From NCBI RefSeq assembly GCF_000705555.1, contig NZ_JMQN01000036.1:62001-126000 (forward strand): a stretch of DNA of 64,000 nucleotides. The letters run 5' to 3'. Made by a program: the position numbers and the translations under genes. Source of the DNA: Marinobacterium lacunae. Its GTDB lineage: Bacteria; Pseudomonadota; Gammaproteobacteria; Pseudomonadales; Balneatricaceae. This document shows positions 28,980 through 37,459 of the stretch, piece after piece. The notes below the pieces were generated by a model. It was not told the origin of the DNA. It saw only the letters and a list, made by a program, of their open reading frames with translations, and searched no databases. Position 1 is the first letter of the stretch, and each line of letters begins with the position of its first letter.

Positions 28980-30545
28980 GTGCTGGCAACCCTGGAAAAA
29001 CATCTGGATCTTCTGGTCGCCAACGGCCAGGCCAAGCTACTGACCCAGCTCAACCACGGGATCGAAAAGGAGGGGCTCAGGGTCGACGCCCTGGGTCATC
29101 TGGCCCAGACGGACCATCCACGTGCACTGGGGTCGGCACTGACTCACCCGCAGATCACCACGGACTACTCCGAAGCACTGCTTGAGTTCATCACGCCGGT
29201 GTGCGACTCGCCTGCACAGGCGCTGGAGCAACTGGCCAACCTGCACCGTTACTGCTTTGAAAATCTCGGTGAAGAGGAGCTCTGGGCGGCAAGCATGCCC
29301 TGCGACATCCCCTCGGAAGCGCAGATCCGCATCGCCGAATACGGCAACTCCAATGTGGGTCGGCTCAAGCATATCTACCGTGTGGGCCTAGAGCACCGCT
29401 ACGGCAAGATGATGCAGACCATCGCCGGCATTCACTATAACTTTTCGCTGCCGGAAGCGTTCTGGCCGGTGTACCAGAGCCTGATCAAAAGCCCTGGAGA
29501 TGAGCGTGCCTTCCAGTCAGCCGGTTACTTCAAGCTGATTCGAAACTTCCGCCGCTACAGCTGGCTATTGCTGTACCTGTTCGGCGCCTCTCCGGCGCTG
29601 ACAGCAAGCTTCATGCAGGGGCGCCAGCACCAATTGCACTCGCTCGGTGCAGACACCCTGTACCTGCCCTACGCCACGTCGTTGCGCATGAGCGATCTGG
29701 GTTACTCGAACCGTGCGCAGTCGTCGCTGAATATCTGCTTCAATCATCTTGATACCTACGCCGCCTCCTTGAGCCAGGCGATCAAGACGCCCCACCCGGC
29801 TTACGAACAGATAGGCGTCCTGCACGAAGATGGTTATCGCCAGCTCAATACCAATGTGCTGCAGATCGAGAACGAGTATTACAGTGACGTGCGTCCTAAA
29901 CGGGTGACCCGCTCCGGCGAAAAGCCGGTTCAGGCTCTGATGTCCCGGGGCGTGGAGTACGTCGAGGTTCGCAACACCGACATCAACCCGATACTGCCGC
30001 TGGGTATCGATCTCGAACAAGCCCACTTCATGGACTGCTTCCTGATCACCTGCCTGCTCTGCTCAGAGGAGCTGGTCAGCACCCGCGAATGCGAACGCAT
30101 TGCGGCCAACCACACGCGCATCGTCACACGCGGCCGTGAGCCGGGGCTGACGCTGTTCTGCGAACAGGGCGAGCGCAGCGTCGCCGAGCGCGGTCGAATG
30201 ATACTCGATCAGGTTCGCCGTACAGCCGAGGTGTTGGATAGTGCATCAGCGGGCAGTCGCTACTGTCAGGCTGTAGACGCCCAGTACGCCAAGCTCGAAG
30301 AGCCTGACCTGACACCCTCGGCACAGGTGCTTGCAGCCATTACCGACAGCGGAGAGGGTTATGCGGCGTGGGTTCTGTCACAAAGCCGAGCCCATCGTGC
30401 GACGCTCTCAGGAGAGCCATTGCCAGCCGATCTGGAGCAGGGTTTCAGAGAAGCATCGGCCCGCTCACTGCAGGAACAGGCCGAAATTGAGGCCGGCGAT
30501 CATATCGACTTCGACCAGTACCTGGCCCAGTATATGGCCCAGTAA
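28980..30545 (+). CDS. gshA: glutamate-cysteine ligase
   Basis: GshA makes gamma-glutamylcysteine, the first step of glutathione synthesis. The 521-residue protein is of the proteobacterial type, with GIEKEGLRV near the N-terminus (ATP/metal-binding glutamates), ITTDYSEALLEFITP and GIHYNFSLPEAFW. The start is GTG at 28980. A TATAAT at 28941-28946 may be its -10 box, although no good -35 is present. It converges on the FliL-like gene through a hairpin. Confidence 0.96.
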   Translation: MLATLEKHLDLLVANGQAKLLTQLNHGIEKEGLRVDALGHLAQTDHPRALGSALTHPQITTDYSEALLEFITPVCDSPAQALEQLANLHRYCFENLGEEELWAASMPCDIPSEAQIRIAEYGNSNVGRLKHIYRVGLEHRYGKMMQTIAGIHYNFSLPEAFWPVYQSLIKSPGDERAFQSAGYFKLIRNFRRYSWLLLYLFGASPALTASFMQGRQHQLHSLGADTLYLPYATSLRMSDLGYSNRAQSSLNICFNHLDTYAASLSQAIKTPHPAYEQIGVLHEDGYRQLNTNVLQIENEYYSDVRPKRVTRSGEKPVQALMSRGVEYVEVRNTDINPILPLGIDLEQAHFMDCFLITCLLCSEELVSTRECERIAANHTRIVTRGREPGLTLFCEQGERSVAERGRMILDQVRRTAEVLDSASAGSRYCQAVDAQYAKLEEPDLTPSAQVLAAITDSGEGYAAWVLSQSRAHRATLSGEPLPADLEQGFREASARSLQEQAEIEAGDHIDFDQYLAQYMAQ

Positions 30546-30551
30546 TGCAGC

Positions 30552-30574
30552 CGCGGAGCTGTAAGGGCTCCGCG
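30552..30574. terminator. hairpin between gshA and the FliL-like gene
   Basis: CGCGGAGC (30552-30559) and GCTCCGCG (30567-30574) form a perfect 8-bp stem with a 7-nt loop, in the 29-nt gap between two convergent genes. T-runs are weak on both sides, so termination efficiency is uncertain. Confidence 0.55.
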
Positions 30575-30979
30575 TTACTGTACGACCAGACTGGTAAAGA
30601 AAAGATCGGTGACGAAAGACTCACCGGTCTCCTCCTTCAACATGTCCTGAATCAGCTTGAGCGCCTCTCCGGCCAGAAGCTGTTGTGCCGCTACGCTGCC
30701 CACGCTCTCCTCCGTCTGTGCGCTGAACAGAAACACCAGATCATTACGTATCTGGGCCATGTGCGCGTTAACGGCATGGTGTGCATTCTCCGAGTCCACC
30801 TGAATGGTCACTTCCGCCTTCAGAAAGCGCAGATTGTCGGCGGAACCGAAGTTGGTGACAAATGGCTTGAGCTCGATATAACTGATGTAATCCGCGGGTT
30901 TATCGTCCTCTGCCGCCATCGATACCGGCGAGCCGAGACTCAACAACATTACCAGCACCAGAGACAGTACTCTGATCAT
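30575..30979 (-). CDS. FliL-like protein, exported, outside any flagellar locus
   Basis: A protein of about 134 residues. After a signal-like N-terminus (MIRVLSLVLVMLLSLGSPVSMA) it shows the FliL family pattern: YIELKPFVTNFG, LRFLKAEVTIQV, MAQIRNDLVFLFSAQTEE and VTDLFFTSLVVQ. FliL normally sits beside the flagellar stator and is encoded in a fli operon. Here it is a lone gene between gshA and rsd and has a cleavable-looking signal in place of a clear membrane anchor. I start at the ATG at 30979; an ATG at 31000 is possible. It may be a paralogue with a role in the envelope or at the motor. Confidence 0.82.
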   Translation of the reverse strand: MIRVLSLVLVMLLSLGSPVSMAAEDDKPADYISYIELKPFVTNFGSADNLRFLKAEVTIQVDSENAHHAVNAHMAQIRNDLVFLFSAQTEESVGSVAAQQLLAGEALKLIQDMLKEETGESFVTDLFFTSLVVQ

Positions 30980-31119
30980 TCTTTCTCCCCTTAGATCCAA
31001 GCTTCAAGCGTTTGAGTATAACCACTCGGCCTGACAACCGATAGCGCCCCTGCGCGGCGGTTGCACCGCAATTGGGCTTGGCATTACTATGGATTCACAC
31101 TTGATGGGGAGGATGCGCA

Positions 31120-31593
31120 ATGCTGGAAAAATGCCGCGATGCCAAAGAGCGCTGGGGCGGTGTCAGCGACATCATCGACCAGTGGCTGGAACAGCGCCAA
31201 CAGCTGATCCGGACACTGTTCTCGCTTTCCGATTGCGAAATCGGAGAGCCGTTGAATACGCAGCTGACCCTGTTCTGCGATCTGCTGATGGATTACCTGT
31301 CATCAGGTCATTTCGAGGTCTACGAGCAACTGCTGCGCGAAGGCAGCGAATTTGCTGACGGCAGTGTCGACAAGGTTCAGGACCTGTTCCCGAGAATCCA
31401 GCCGACTACCGATACCGCGCTGGACTTTAACGACAAGTATGGCGCCTTCGAGCAGCCGACACTTCGGGATATCCGCGATTTTGCCGAAGATCTGTCGAAG
31501 CTCGGTGAAGTACTCGAAGACCGCTTCGAACTGGAAGATCAGCTGATTGAGATCCTCCACAACGCGCATCGCCCGGTGGCGAACGAGGCGTGA
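31120..31593 (+). CDS. rsd: Rsd/AlgQ-family anti-sigma-70 factor
   Basis: Rsd binds region 4 of the housekeeping sigma factor and so favours alternative sigma factors in stationary phase; the Pseudomonas orthologue AlgQ also affects alginate and siderophore genes. The 157-residue protein begins MLEKCRDAKERWGGVSDIID and contains DYLSSGHFEVYEQLL and LGEVLEDRFELEDQLI, characteristic of the family. GGGGAGG precedes the ATG at about 8 nt. Its last codon and stop overlap the start of the WD40 lipoprotein gene. Confidence 0.93.
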   Translation: MLEKCRDAKERWGGVSDIIDQWLEQRQQLIRTLFSLSDCEIGEPLNTQLTLFCDLLMDYLSSGHFEVYEQLLREGSEFADGSVDKVQDLFPRIQPTTDTALDFNDKYGAFEQPTLRDIRDFAEDLSKLGEVLEDRFELEDQLIEILHNAHRPVANEA

Positions 31594-32561
31594 AAAAGAC
31601 GCTCCTGACGATAGCAACGGCACTGCTGCTCAACGGATGTGGCAGCGGTGATGCTCCTGAGAGCGCTCACGCCTATACCAGTCAGGGGGTTTACAGCGCA
31701 ACGCTGTCCCAAGACAGCCGCTATGCCATCGTAGGATCAAACCTTCACGGCGGCAGCCTCTGGGATGTACAGCGTCATGAACGGCTATACGACTGGAACC
31801 ACAAGCAGGGCGAGTACACCGGAGTTATCGGTTCGAGCTTCTCCCCTGACGCACGTTTCGCTGCCACTGCCAGCAGCATAGACCTGGTGCTTTGGAACAC
31901 CGATAACGGCCAGCCGGTCTGGTACTGGAGTGCGCCCTCTGAGATTCTGTCTGTCGCGCTCTCGCCTTCCGGCGATTACGCACTGCTCGGGCTTGCCAAT
32001 CACCAGGCGGTCTACTTCGATATTAAAAATGGCGGCATCCGACAGAGCCTACTCCACCCGGCCCGGGTACGCAGTGTGGCGCTCGATGACAGTGCAACGC
32101 TGGCCCTGACCGGCGCTGACGATTACAGCGCTCGCCTTTGGGACCTCAATAGCGGCGAAGAGCTGCACAGCATCCGTTTTGGCAACACCGTGGATACGGT
32201 AGTCCTGTCCAGTGACGGCCGCTTCGCGTTCAGCTCCGCGACGCTGGATCTTGCGTATATCTGGGACACACGCAGCGGCGAGATTCTGCAGACGCTCAGC
32301 GGCGATGAGATGCTGTGGAAGCGACGGGTCAGCTACATCAGTGCACGCTTTTCCGATGACGGCCAACAACTGCTGACCGGCACCGCTTCGGGCAAGGTCC
32401 AGCTGTGGAATGTCAGCACCGGGAAAGAGATTCGCAGCTGGCGCGTCGAAAAACGCGAGGCATATGGCCCTACCAGCACCGGTGTCGAAGCGGTCGGTTT
32501 CGGTAACGACGGTCGCTATTACGCCATCGGCAGCAATGGACTGCTCAACGTTCTGCGCTAG
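31590..32561 (+). CDS. WD40-repeat lipoprotein
   Basis: A 323-residue protein with a lipoprotein signal peptide ending in LLLNGC (Cys17), so it is probably lipid-anchored in the envelope. The mature part holds about seven WD40-type blades, each ending in LWD, LWN or IWD (for example GSLWDVQ, ARLWDLNSGEEL, AYIWDTRSGEIL, VQLWNVSTGKEI), which fold as a beta-propeller. It starts at a GTG that overlaps the rsd stop by 4 nt, so translation is coupled to rsd. A terminator follows. The partner or ligand is unknown; propellers usually act as scaffolds. Confidence 0.88.
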   Translation: MKKTLLTIATALLLNGCGSGDAPESAHAYTSQGVYSATLSQDSRYAIVGSNLHGGSLWDVQRHERLYDWNHKQGEYTGVIGSSFSPDARFAATASSIDLVLWNTDNGQPVWYWSAPSEILSVALSPSGDYALLGLANHQAVYFDIKNGGIRQSLLHPARVRSVALDDSATLALTGADDYSARLWDLNSGEELHSIRFGNTVDTVVLSSDGRFAFSSATLDLAYIWDTRSGEILQTLSGDEMLWKRRVSYISARFSDDGQQLLTGTASGKVQLWNVSTGKEIRSWRVEKREAYGPTSTGVEAVGFGNDGRYYAIGSNGLLNVLR

Positions 32562-32580
32562 ACCCGTTCACAGATAAAAA

Positions 32581-32605
32581 AACGGCCGCTAAGCGGCCGT
32601 TTTTC
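32581..32605. terminator. intrinsic terminator after the WD40 gene
   Basis: ACGGCCGCT (32582-32590) and AGCGGCCGT (32592-32600) form a very GC-rich hairpin preceded by an A-run and followed by five T. It serves the rsd operon and, from the other side, the convergent FKBP gene. Confidence 0.88.
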
Positions 32606-32644
32606 GTTCAGGCGTACGGCGCTATCGCGCCGTTCTGAAAGGTA

Positions 32645-33367
32645 TTACTGTGCTTCACCTTCTGCCGGTGCGTCAGAGGAGGGGTTAACCTCAAGCAGCT
32701 CGACTTCGAATACCAGTGTCTCGTTCGGGCCGATTGCGTTACCCATACCACCGGGGCCATAGGCCAGATCTGCCGGAATAACCAGACGCGCTTTGCCACC
32801 CTCTTTCATCAGCTGAAGACCTTCAGTCCAGCCCGGGATAACACCGTTAAGCGGGAAGGATACCGGCTGATTGCGAGAGTAGGAGCTGTCGAACTCGGTA
32901 CCGTCGATCAGCTCACCACGGTAATGCACTTTGACGGTGTCGGCTTCGGTCGGGCTCTTGCCTGTTCCGGCAGTCAGCTCTTCATACTGCAGGCCTGACT
33001 CGGTGGTTTTCACACCATCCTTTTTGCCGTTTTCCGCCAGGTATTTGTCGCCAGCCGCCTTGTTGTCATCCGCCAGTTTGGCAAATGCGGCACGCTGCTC
33101 TTCCATCTTACGCTGCTGGAAGGCCTGCATGACACCACCGATCTGCTCTTCAGTCAGCAGCGGCTCCTTATCGGAGTAAACGGTTTCAACACCATTTCGA
33201 AAGGATTCGATATCAAGGTTTTCGACATCCATCTTCAGCTTCTGGCCGAGGATCAGCCCCAGGCTGTAGCTCAGCTTCTGCTCATCAGTGGTAAGCTCCT
33301 CGGCCTGCAGCGCCGGAGCCGACAACAGTGCACCGGAGAGAGCTACGGCGAGTACGGTCTTTTTCAT
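32645..33367 (-). CDS. FKBP-type peptidyl-prolyl cis-trans isomerase, periplasmic
   Basis: A 240-residue foldase with a signal peptide (about residues 1-22, ending ALQA), an alpha-helical N-terminal dimerisation domain of the FkpA/Mip type, and a C-terminal FKBP domain (about 125-230) with VKVHYRGELIDGTEFDSSY and VIPGWTEGLQLMKEGGKARLVIP. It should assist folding of envelope proteins. The C-terminus is a short acidic tail. FkpA, FklB and Mip have the same layout, so I leave the symbol open. Confidence 0.92.
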   Translation of the reverse strand: MKKTVLAVALSGALLSAPALQAEELTTDEQKLSYSLGLILGQKLKMDVENLDIESFRNGVETVYSDKEPLLTEEQIGGVMQAFQQRKMEEQRAAFAKLADDNKAAGDKYLAENGKKDGVKTTESGLQYEELTAGTGKSPTEADTVKVHYRGELIDGTEFDSSYSRNQPVSFPLNGVIPGWTEGLQLMKEGGKARLVIPADLAYGPGGMGNAIGPNETLVFEVELLEVNPSSDAPAEGEAQ

Positions 33368-33429
33368 TCTCGATTCCTTAACGATTAAACGCTTGTGTGC
33401 AGTATTAGGTGAACATTAAACGTGAAAGT

Positions 33430-33930
33430 TCAGCCGCTGACCAGTGGATCAGGAAAGGCGGCTGCGATCAACACCCCTAAAGGGGCGTCAACACACGCGG
33501 GATCGGTAATACCGGCCTCGACCAACACCTGTTCCAGATTGGCTTTCGCCAACTCCCGCCCGCTTGGCTTCGAGCACAGATTCGCAGTCGACAGTGACTG
33601 CCAGAGCATCATCAGCTCCACCTGCTCACAGGCAAGCTCCGCTTCTCGCAACGCCCGATAGCACTGATCCAGATCGTCGCGCTGTGCCTTCTGCTCACGC
33701 ACACGATAACGAACAGCGCGAAGCGGATGGGTAACCGCCTGTTGCCACTCCAGCGCATCTCCTCGCAAGAGCGAGGATTCCAGCTGCAGCCCCTGCTGCG
33801 CCAGATAACAGGCCAATAACAAACGATTGATACTGCAACCAGCCTGTTGCAGCTCCAGCGCCGCCTGCTCGACGCCCGCTGAGCCGTACAGCTTCAGTGC
33901 ACTCTGCCAAGGCGGGTTGTTCAGTGACAC
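33430..33930 (-). CDS. TIGR02444-family protein of unknown function
   Basis: A 166-residue soluble protein beginning MSLNNPPWQSALKLYGSAGVEQAAL, with the INRLLLACYLAQQG segment and a helical body. These are features of the TIGR02444/DUF2390 family of short gammaproteobacterial proteins without known function. It is divergent from the ABC-F gene and followed by the FKBP gene on the same strand. Such proteins often lie beside yheS-type genes. No catalytic motif is apparent. Confidence 0.8.
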   Translation of the reverse strand: MSLNNPPWQSALKLYGSAGVEQAALELQQAGCSINRLLLACYLAQQGLQLESSLLRGDALEWQQAVTHPLRAVRYRVREQKAQRDDLDQCYRALREAELACEQVELMMLWQSLSTANLCSKPSGRELAKANLEQVLVEAGITDPACVDAPLGVLIAAAFPDPLVSG

Positions 33931-34006
33931 AAGCTCTCCTTAAATTACGCGCACAGTCGTGCGGGTACTGGCGCAGATCGGGCCAAGCGCTGTACTATTC
34001 GCGGCC

Positions 34007-35926
34007 ATGATTCAAATCCAAAATCTTAGCTTACATCGCGGCGCGCTGCCCCTACTAGAACAGGCCAACCTGACTCTGCATGCTGGCTGGAAAGTGGGGA
34101 TCGTCGGAAACAACGGCGTCGGTAAATCGAGCCTGTTCAAGATGCTGCTCGATCAGTTACACCCGGATGCGGGTGAGCTGTCGATGCCGGCAGGCCTGTC
34201 CATAGCCCATATGGCGCAGGAGGTCAGCTCAACCAATCGAACCGCGCTGGAGTATATCCTCGATGGCGATCTGCGCCTGCGTCAGGTACAGGCTGAACTG
34301 GCACACGCCGAAGATCAGCACCTGGCTGGCAAGATCGGCGAACTGCACGCCGAACTGGAAGCGATAGATGGCTACCGTGCCGAGTCCCGTGCGCATCAGT
34401 TACTTGATGGCCTTGGCTTTATGCCCGGCGATGCCGAGCGCCCTGTCAGCAGCTTCTCCGGTGGTTGGCGTATACGCCTCAATCTTGCACAGGCGTTGAT
34501 GTGTCGCTCTGACCTGCTGTTGCTTGACGAGCCGACCAACCACCTGGACCTGGATGCCACCATCTGGCTTGAACAGTGGCTGCGTGTCTATCCCGGCACC
34601 CTACTGCTGATCTCTCACGACCGTGACTTCATCGATTCAGTGGTCAGCCATGTCGTGCACATGCATAACCGTGCGCTGGATCTGTACAAGGGCAACTACA
34701 GTGCATTCGAGCGTATGCGTGCCGAAAAGCTGTCACAACAGCAGGCTGCCTTCGAGAAACAGCAAGCACGTATCGAGCAGATAGAAAGCTTCGTTCGCCG
34801 CTTCAAGGCCAAGGCCTCCAAAGCCAAACAGGCCCAGAGCCGCATCAAAGAGCTCGAGCGCATGGAGCAACTCTCTCCTGCGCACGTGGACAGCCCATTC
34901 AGCTTCAGCTTCGATTGTTCAGACAAGATATCCTCCCCCCTTCTGACCCTGTATGACGCCGACCTCGGCTATCCCGAGCGCACAATTCTGCGGGATATTG
35001 CACTGACGCTGACACCAGGCGAGCGCATCGGGCTGCTTGGACACAACGGTGCCGGTAAATCCACGCTGATCAAGAGCCTGGTGGGGGATCTGGCGCTGCT
35101 TCAAGGCGAGCGTCACGAGAGCGAACATCTGGCGATCGGCTACTTTGCCCAGCATCAACTCGAAGCACTGGACCTGGACGCCTCTCCTCTATTGCACCTG
35201 CAACGTATATCGCCCAAGAGCACCGATCAGGAGTTGCGCAACTTCCTCGGGAGCTTCGGTTTTATCGGCGATCAGGCACTGGACCCAGTGCGCAGCTTCT
35301 CGGGCGGTGAAAAAGCACGCGTCGCGCTGGCCCTTATCGCCTGGCGCAAACCTAACCTGCTGTTGCTGGACGAGCCGACCAACCATCTTGATCTCGAGGT
35401 TCGTCACGCACTTACATTGGCCCTGCAATCTTTTGATGGCGCGCTGATTCTGGTCTCCCATGACCGCCACCTGATCCGCAACACCGTCGATCAGTTTCTG
35501 CTGGTCGCCGATGGCAAGGTCGAGGAGTTCAAGGGCGATCTGGACGACTATCACCAGTGGCTTGCGCAACAGCGCAAGGGGCAGGAGCCCGCCGCCGTCG
35601 AATCCCGTGACAACCGCTCACTCAGCGCGGCCGAGCGTAAGGAGCTCAAGCGCAAGGAGGCCGACAACCGTGCGCGCCTGCGCCCGTTACGCAAGGCGGT
35701 GGAAAAGCTGGAGAAGGATCTGGAAGCGGTTAATGCGTCGCTGGCTGCGGTCGAGAGCCAGCTGGCCGATCCGGCAATCTACGACGATAGCCAGAAAGCG
35801 CAACTCAAGCAGCTATTGGCCGATCAGTCACAACTGGTTCAGCGGCAGCAAACAATTGAGGAGAGCTGGATGGAACAGCAGGAAGCCCTCGAAGCACTGG
35901 AAAGTGAACTGAACGAGACCGAATAA
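34007..35926 (+). CDS. ABC-F family ATPase, YheS type
   Basis: A soluble twin-ATPase of 639 residues that should act on ribosomes, not in transport, since there is no membrane domain. Both halves are complete: Walker A GNNGVGKSS and GHNGAGKST, signatures SSFSGGWRIRL and RSFSGGEKARVAL, and Walker B LLLDEPTNHLD twice. The inter-domain linker (about residues 235-310) is charged and helical, and a C-terminal coiled coil (about 550-635) follows. I start at the ATG at 34007 (MIQIQNLSLHRG); an upstream ATG at 33959 lacks support. Confidence 0.93.
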   Translation: MIQIQNLSLHRGALPLLEQANLTLHAGWKVGIVGNNGVGKSSLFKMLLDQLHPDAGELSMPAGLSIAHMAQEVSSTNRTALEYILDGDLRLRQVQAELAHAEDQHLAGKIGELHAELEAIDGYRAESRAHQLLDGLGFMPGDAERPVSSFSGGWRIRLNLAQALMCRSDLLLLDEPTNHLDLDATIWLEQWLRVYPGTLLLISHDRDFIDSVVSHVVHMHNRALDLYKGNYSAFERMRAEKLSQQQAAFEKQQARIEQIESFVRRFKAKASKAKQAQSRIKELERMEQLSPAHVDSPFSFSFDCSDKISSPLLTLYDADLGYPERTILRDIALTLTPGERIGLLGHNGAGKSTLIKSLVGDLALLQGERHESEHLAIGYFAQHQLEALDLDASPLLHLQRISPKSTDQELRNFLGSFGFIGDQALDPVRSFSGGEKARVALALIAWRKPNLLLLDEPTNHLDLEVRHALTLALQSFDGALILVSHDRHLIRNTVDQFLLVADGKVEEFKGDLDDYHQWLAQQRKGQEPAAVESRDNRSLSAAERKELKRKEADNRARLRPLRKAVEKLEKDLEAVNASLAAVESQLADPAIYDDSQKAQLKQLLADQSQLVQRQQTIEESWMEQQEALEALESELNETE

Positions 35927-35961
35927 CAGCACCCGGCCTTTTCAGAACAACCAGAACGCTA

Positions 35962-37293
35962 TCAGGCCCGCGCGCGGCTGAGCGTGCGGGTCAACTCGTT
36001 CAACTCCTCCTGCGAGCTGACGAGTTCAGCGACCGCCCCGTCCACCTGCTCTACCTGCAGCCCCAAACGCTCATAAAGCGCCGGATCGAGTTCATAGATC
36101 GGCCCATCGGCCAGCCCTTCACGGCGTAGAAGCTGCTTGCTCAGATGCAGCAGGCGCGCATAGTGTTCGCTGTCACCCTCAGGCTCGTCAACCTGTTGCT
36201 GACGTATGGCCGCGTACACCTCTTCCGGCAGATTCCAGCTCTCCAGCAGCCAGCCGCCGATCTGATCCCTCGTCACATTGATCACCTGCTGCTCGATCAG
36301 AACCGGCTCCAGGTGGGGATTGGCCTCGACGTACCGGGACAGCACCGCCAGCTGTGGCTGGAACAGGTGGCCCAACACCAGATAACCAAAGTTATGCAAT
36401 AGCCCCGTCAGGTATGACAACCCCACCTTGGGGCGTTTATCGAGCGGAATTCTGCGGGCCAGCAGTTCGCAGAGTGTGGCGGTATAAACTGACTGCTGCC
36501 AGTAAGGTGTAGATCCGCGCGGCATCTCTTCGGGTACTTTCAGCACCTGGCCCATGGCGATTCCCAGGGCCAGATTAACCACAAGATCGAAGCCCAGTAC
36601 CCGAATGACCGCCTCGTCGATCGAGTGCACCTTGCCAGGCGCGGCATAGTAGGGGGATACCGCCCAGCTCATCACCTGGGCCGACAGACTCGGATCCAGA
36701 CGCACCACCGGCACGAGATCATCGACACCGGAATCCGGGTCGGAGCGCATCATGATGATCTTCTGCGTGGTGGGCGCCAACGCGGGCAACCCGAGCGTAT
36801 CCTCGAGCCGCTGCTGAATACGCAACGCCGTGAAGCGCTCAACCGCCCGGGTGATCGCGACCTCGTCCTCGCCACCTTTCGGCTGTCGGCGCATGTGTTC
36901 ATATTCGGGTTTAACGGAGATCGCACCGAACTGCACATCTTGTTCGGCGGCCAGCAGGTACTGCCAGTCGAAGCACAGACCGCTGGTCAATTCACACAGA
37001 CTGAACTCAATCCGCCCCTGCAGGCTGCTGTCGATCAACAGCGGAAATGACTGCATCAGACGCTGCTGCCCCTGCTCGGACTGCAATCCCTGCTGACTGA
37101 AAAAGCGCTGGGCATCATCGGCGCGTACGGCGTGAAGCTTACGACCGGTCAGCGTCCAGAGTGACGCCAGATTGAGCATCGCCGAGACTGGCAGCAACAC
37201 CAGCAACTTTCCCTGCGCGTCATGCAACAGTACCAATCTGACAGAGGGGTTATGGCTTGAATCCGAATCGGGAAACTGTACGCCAACAGACAC
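35962..37293 (-). CDS. YbaK-like deacylase domain fused to an HDOD domain
   Basis: A two-domain protein of about 443 residues. The N-terminal part (about 1-140) looks like the YbaK/prolyl-tRNA deacylase-associated fold (VRLVLLHDAQGKLLVLLPVSAMLNL). It is followed by an HDOD domain (about 165-375; LPALAPTTQKIIMMRSDPDSGVDDLV and the TGLLHNFGYLVLGHLF region). HDOD proteins are non-catalytic relatives of HD phosphohydrolases used in signalling. I start at GTG 37293 because GGAGAG lies 6-7 nt upstream; a longer form from 37332 has no ribosome site. Transcribed alone, between the ABC-F gene and spoT. Confidence 0.82.
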   Translation of the reverse strand: MSVGVQFPDSDSSHNPSVRLVLLHDAQGKLLVLLPVSAMLNLASLWTLTGRKLHAVRADDAQRFFSQQGLQSEQGQQRLMQSFPLLIDSSLQGRIEFSLCELTSGLCFDWQYLLAAEQDVQFGAISVKPEYEHMRRQPKGGEDEVAITRAVERFTALRIQQRLEDTLGLPALAPTTQKIIMMRSDPDSGVDDLVPVVRLDPSLSAQVMSWAVSPYYAAPGKVHSIDEAVIRVLGFDLVVNLALGIAMGQVLKVPEEMPRGSTPYWQQSVYTATLCELLARRIPLDKRPKVGLSYLTGLLHNFGYLVLGHLFQPQLAVLSRYVEANPHLEPVLIEQQVINVTRDQIGGWLLESWNLPEEVYAAIRQQQVDEPEGDSEHYARLLHLSKQLLRREGLADGPIYELDPALYERLGLQVEQVDGAVAELVSSQEELNELTRTLSRARA

Positions 37294-37459
37294 TGGTGCT
37301 CTCCATGTTATCCGGTGTATCGCCCAGCCCACGCGGGCTGCTTAGTTCTAATGATAAAACTAGATTATAGGAAAGCGATATGAATGACAGCAAAAAACCT
37401 AAGGATTCAGGGAGGTTAGATCCATCAGAGTGGTGACGGCAGTATCGGGCGGGTACAGC

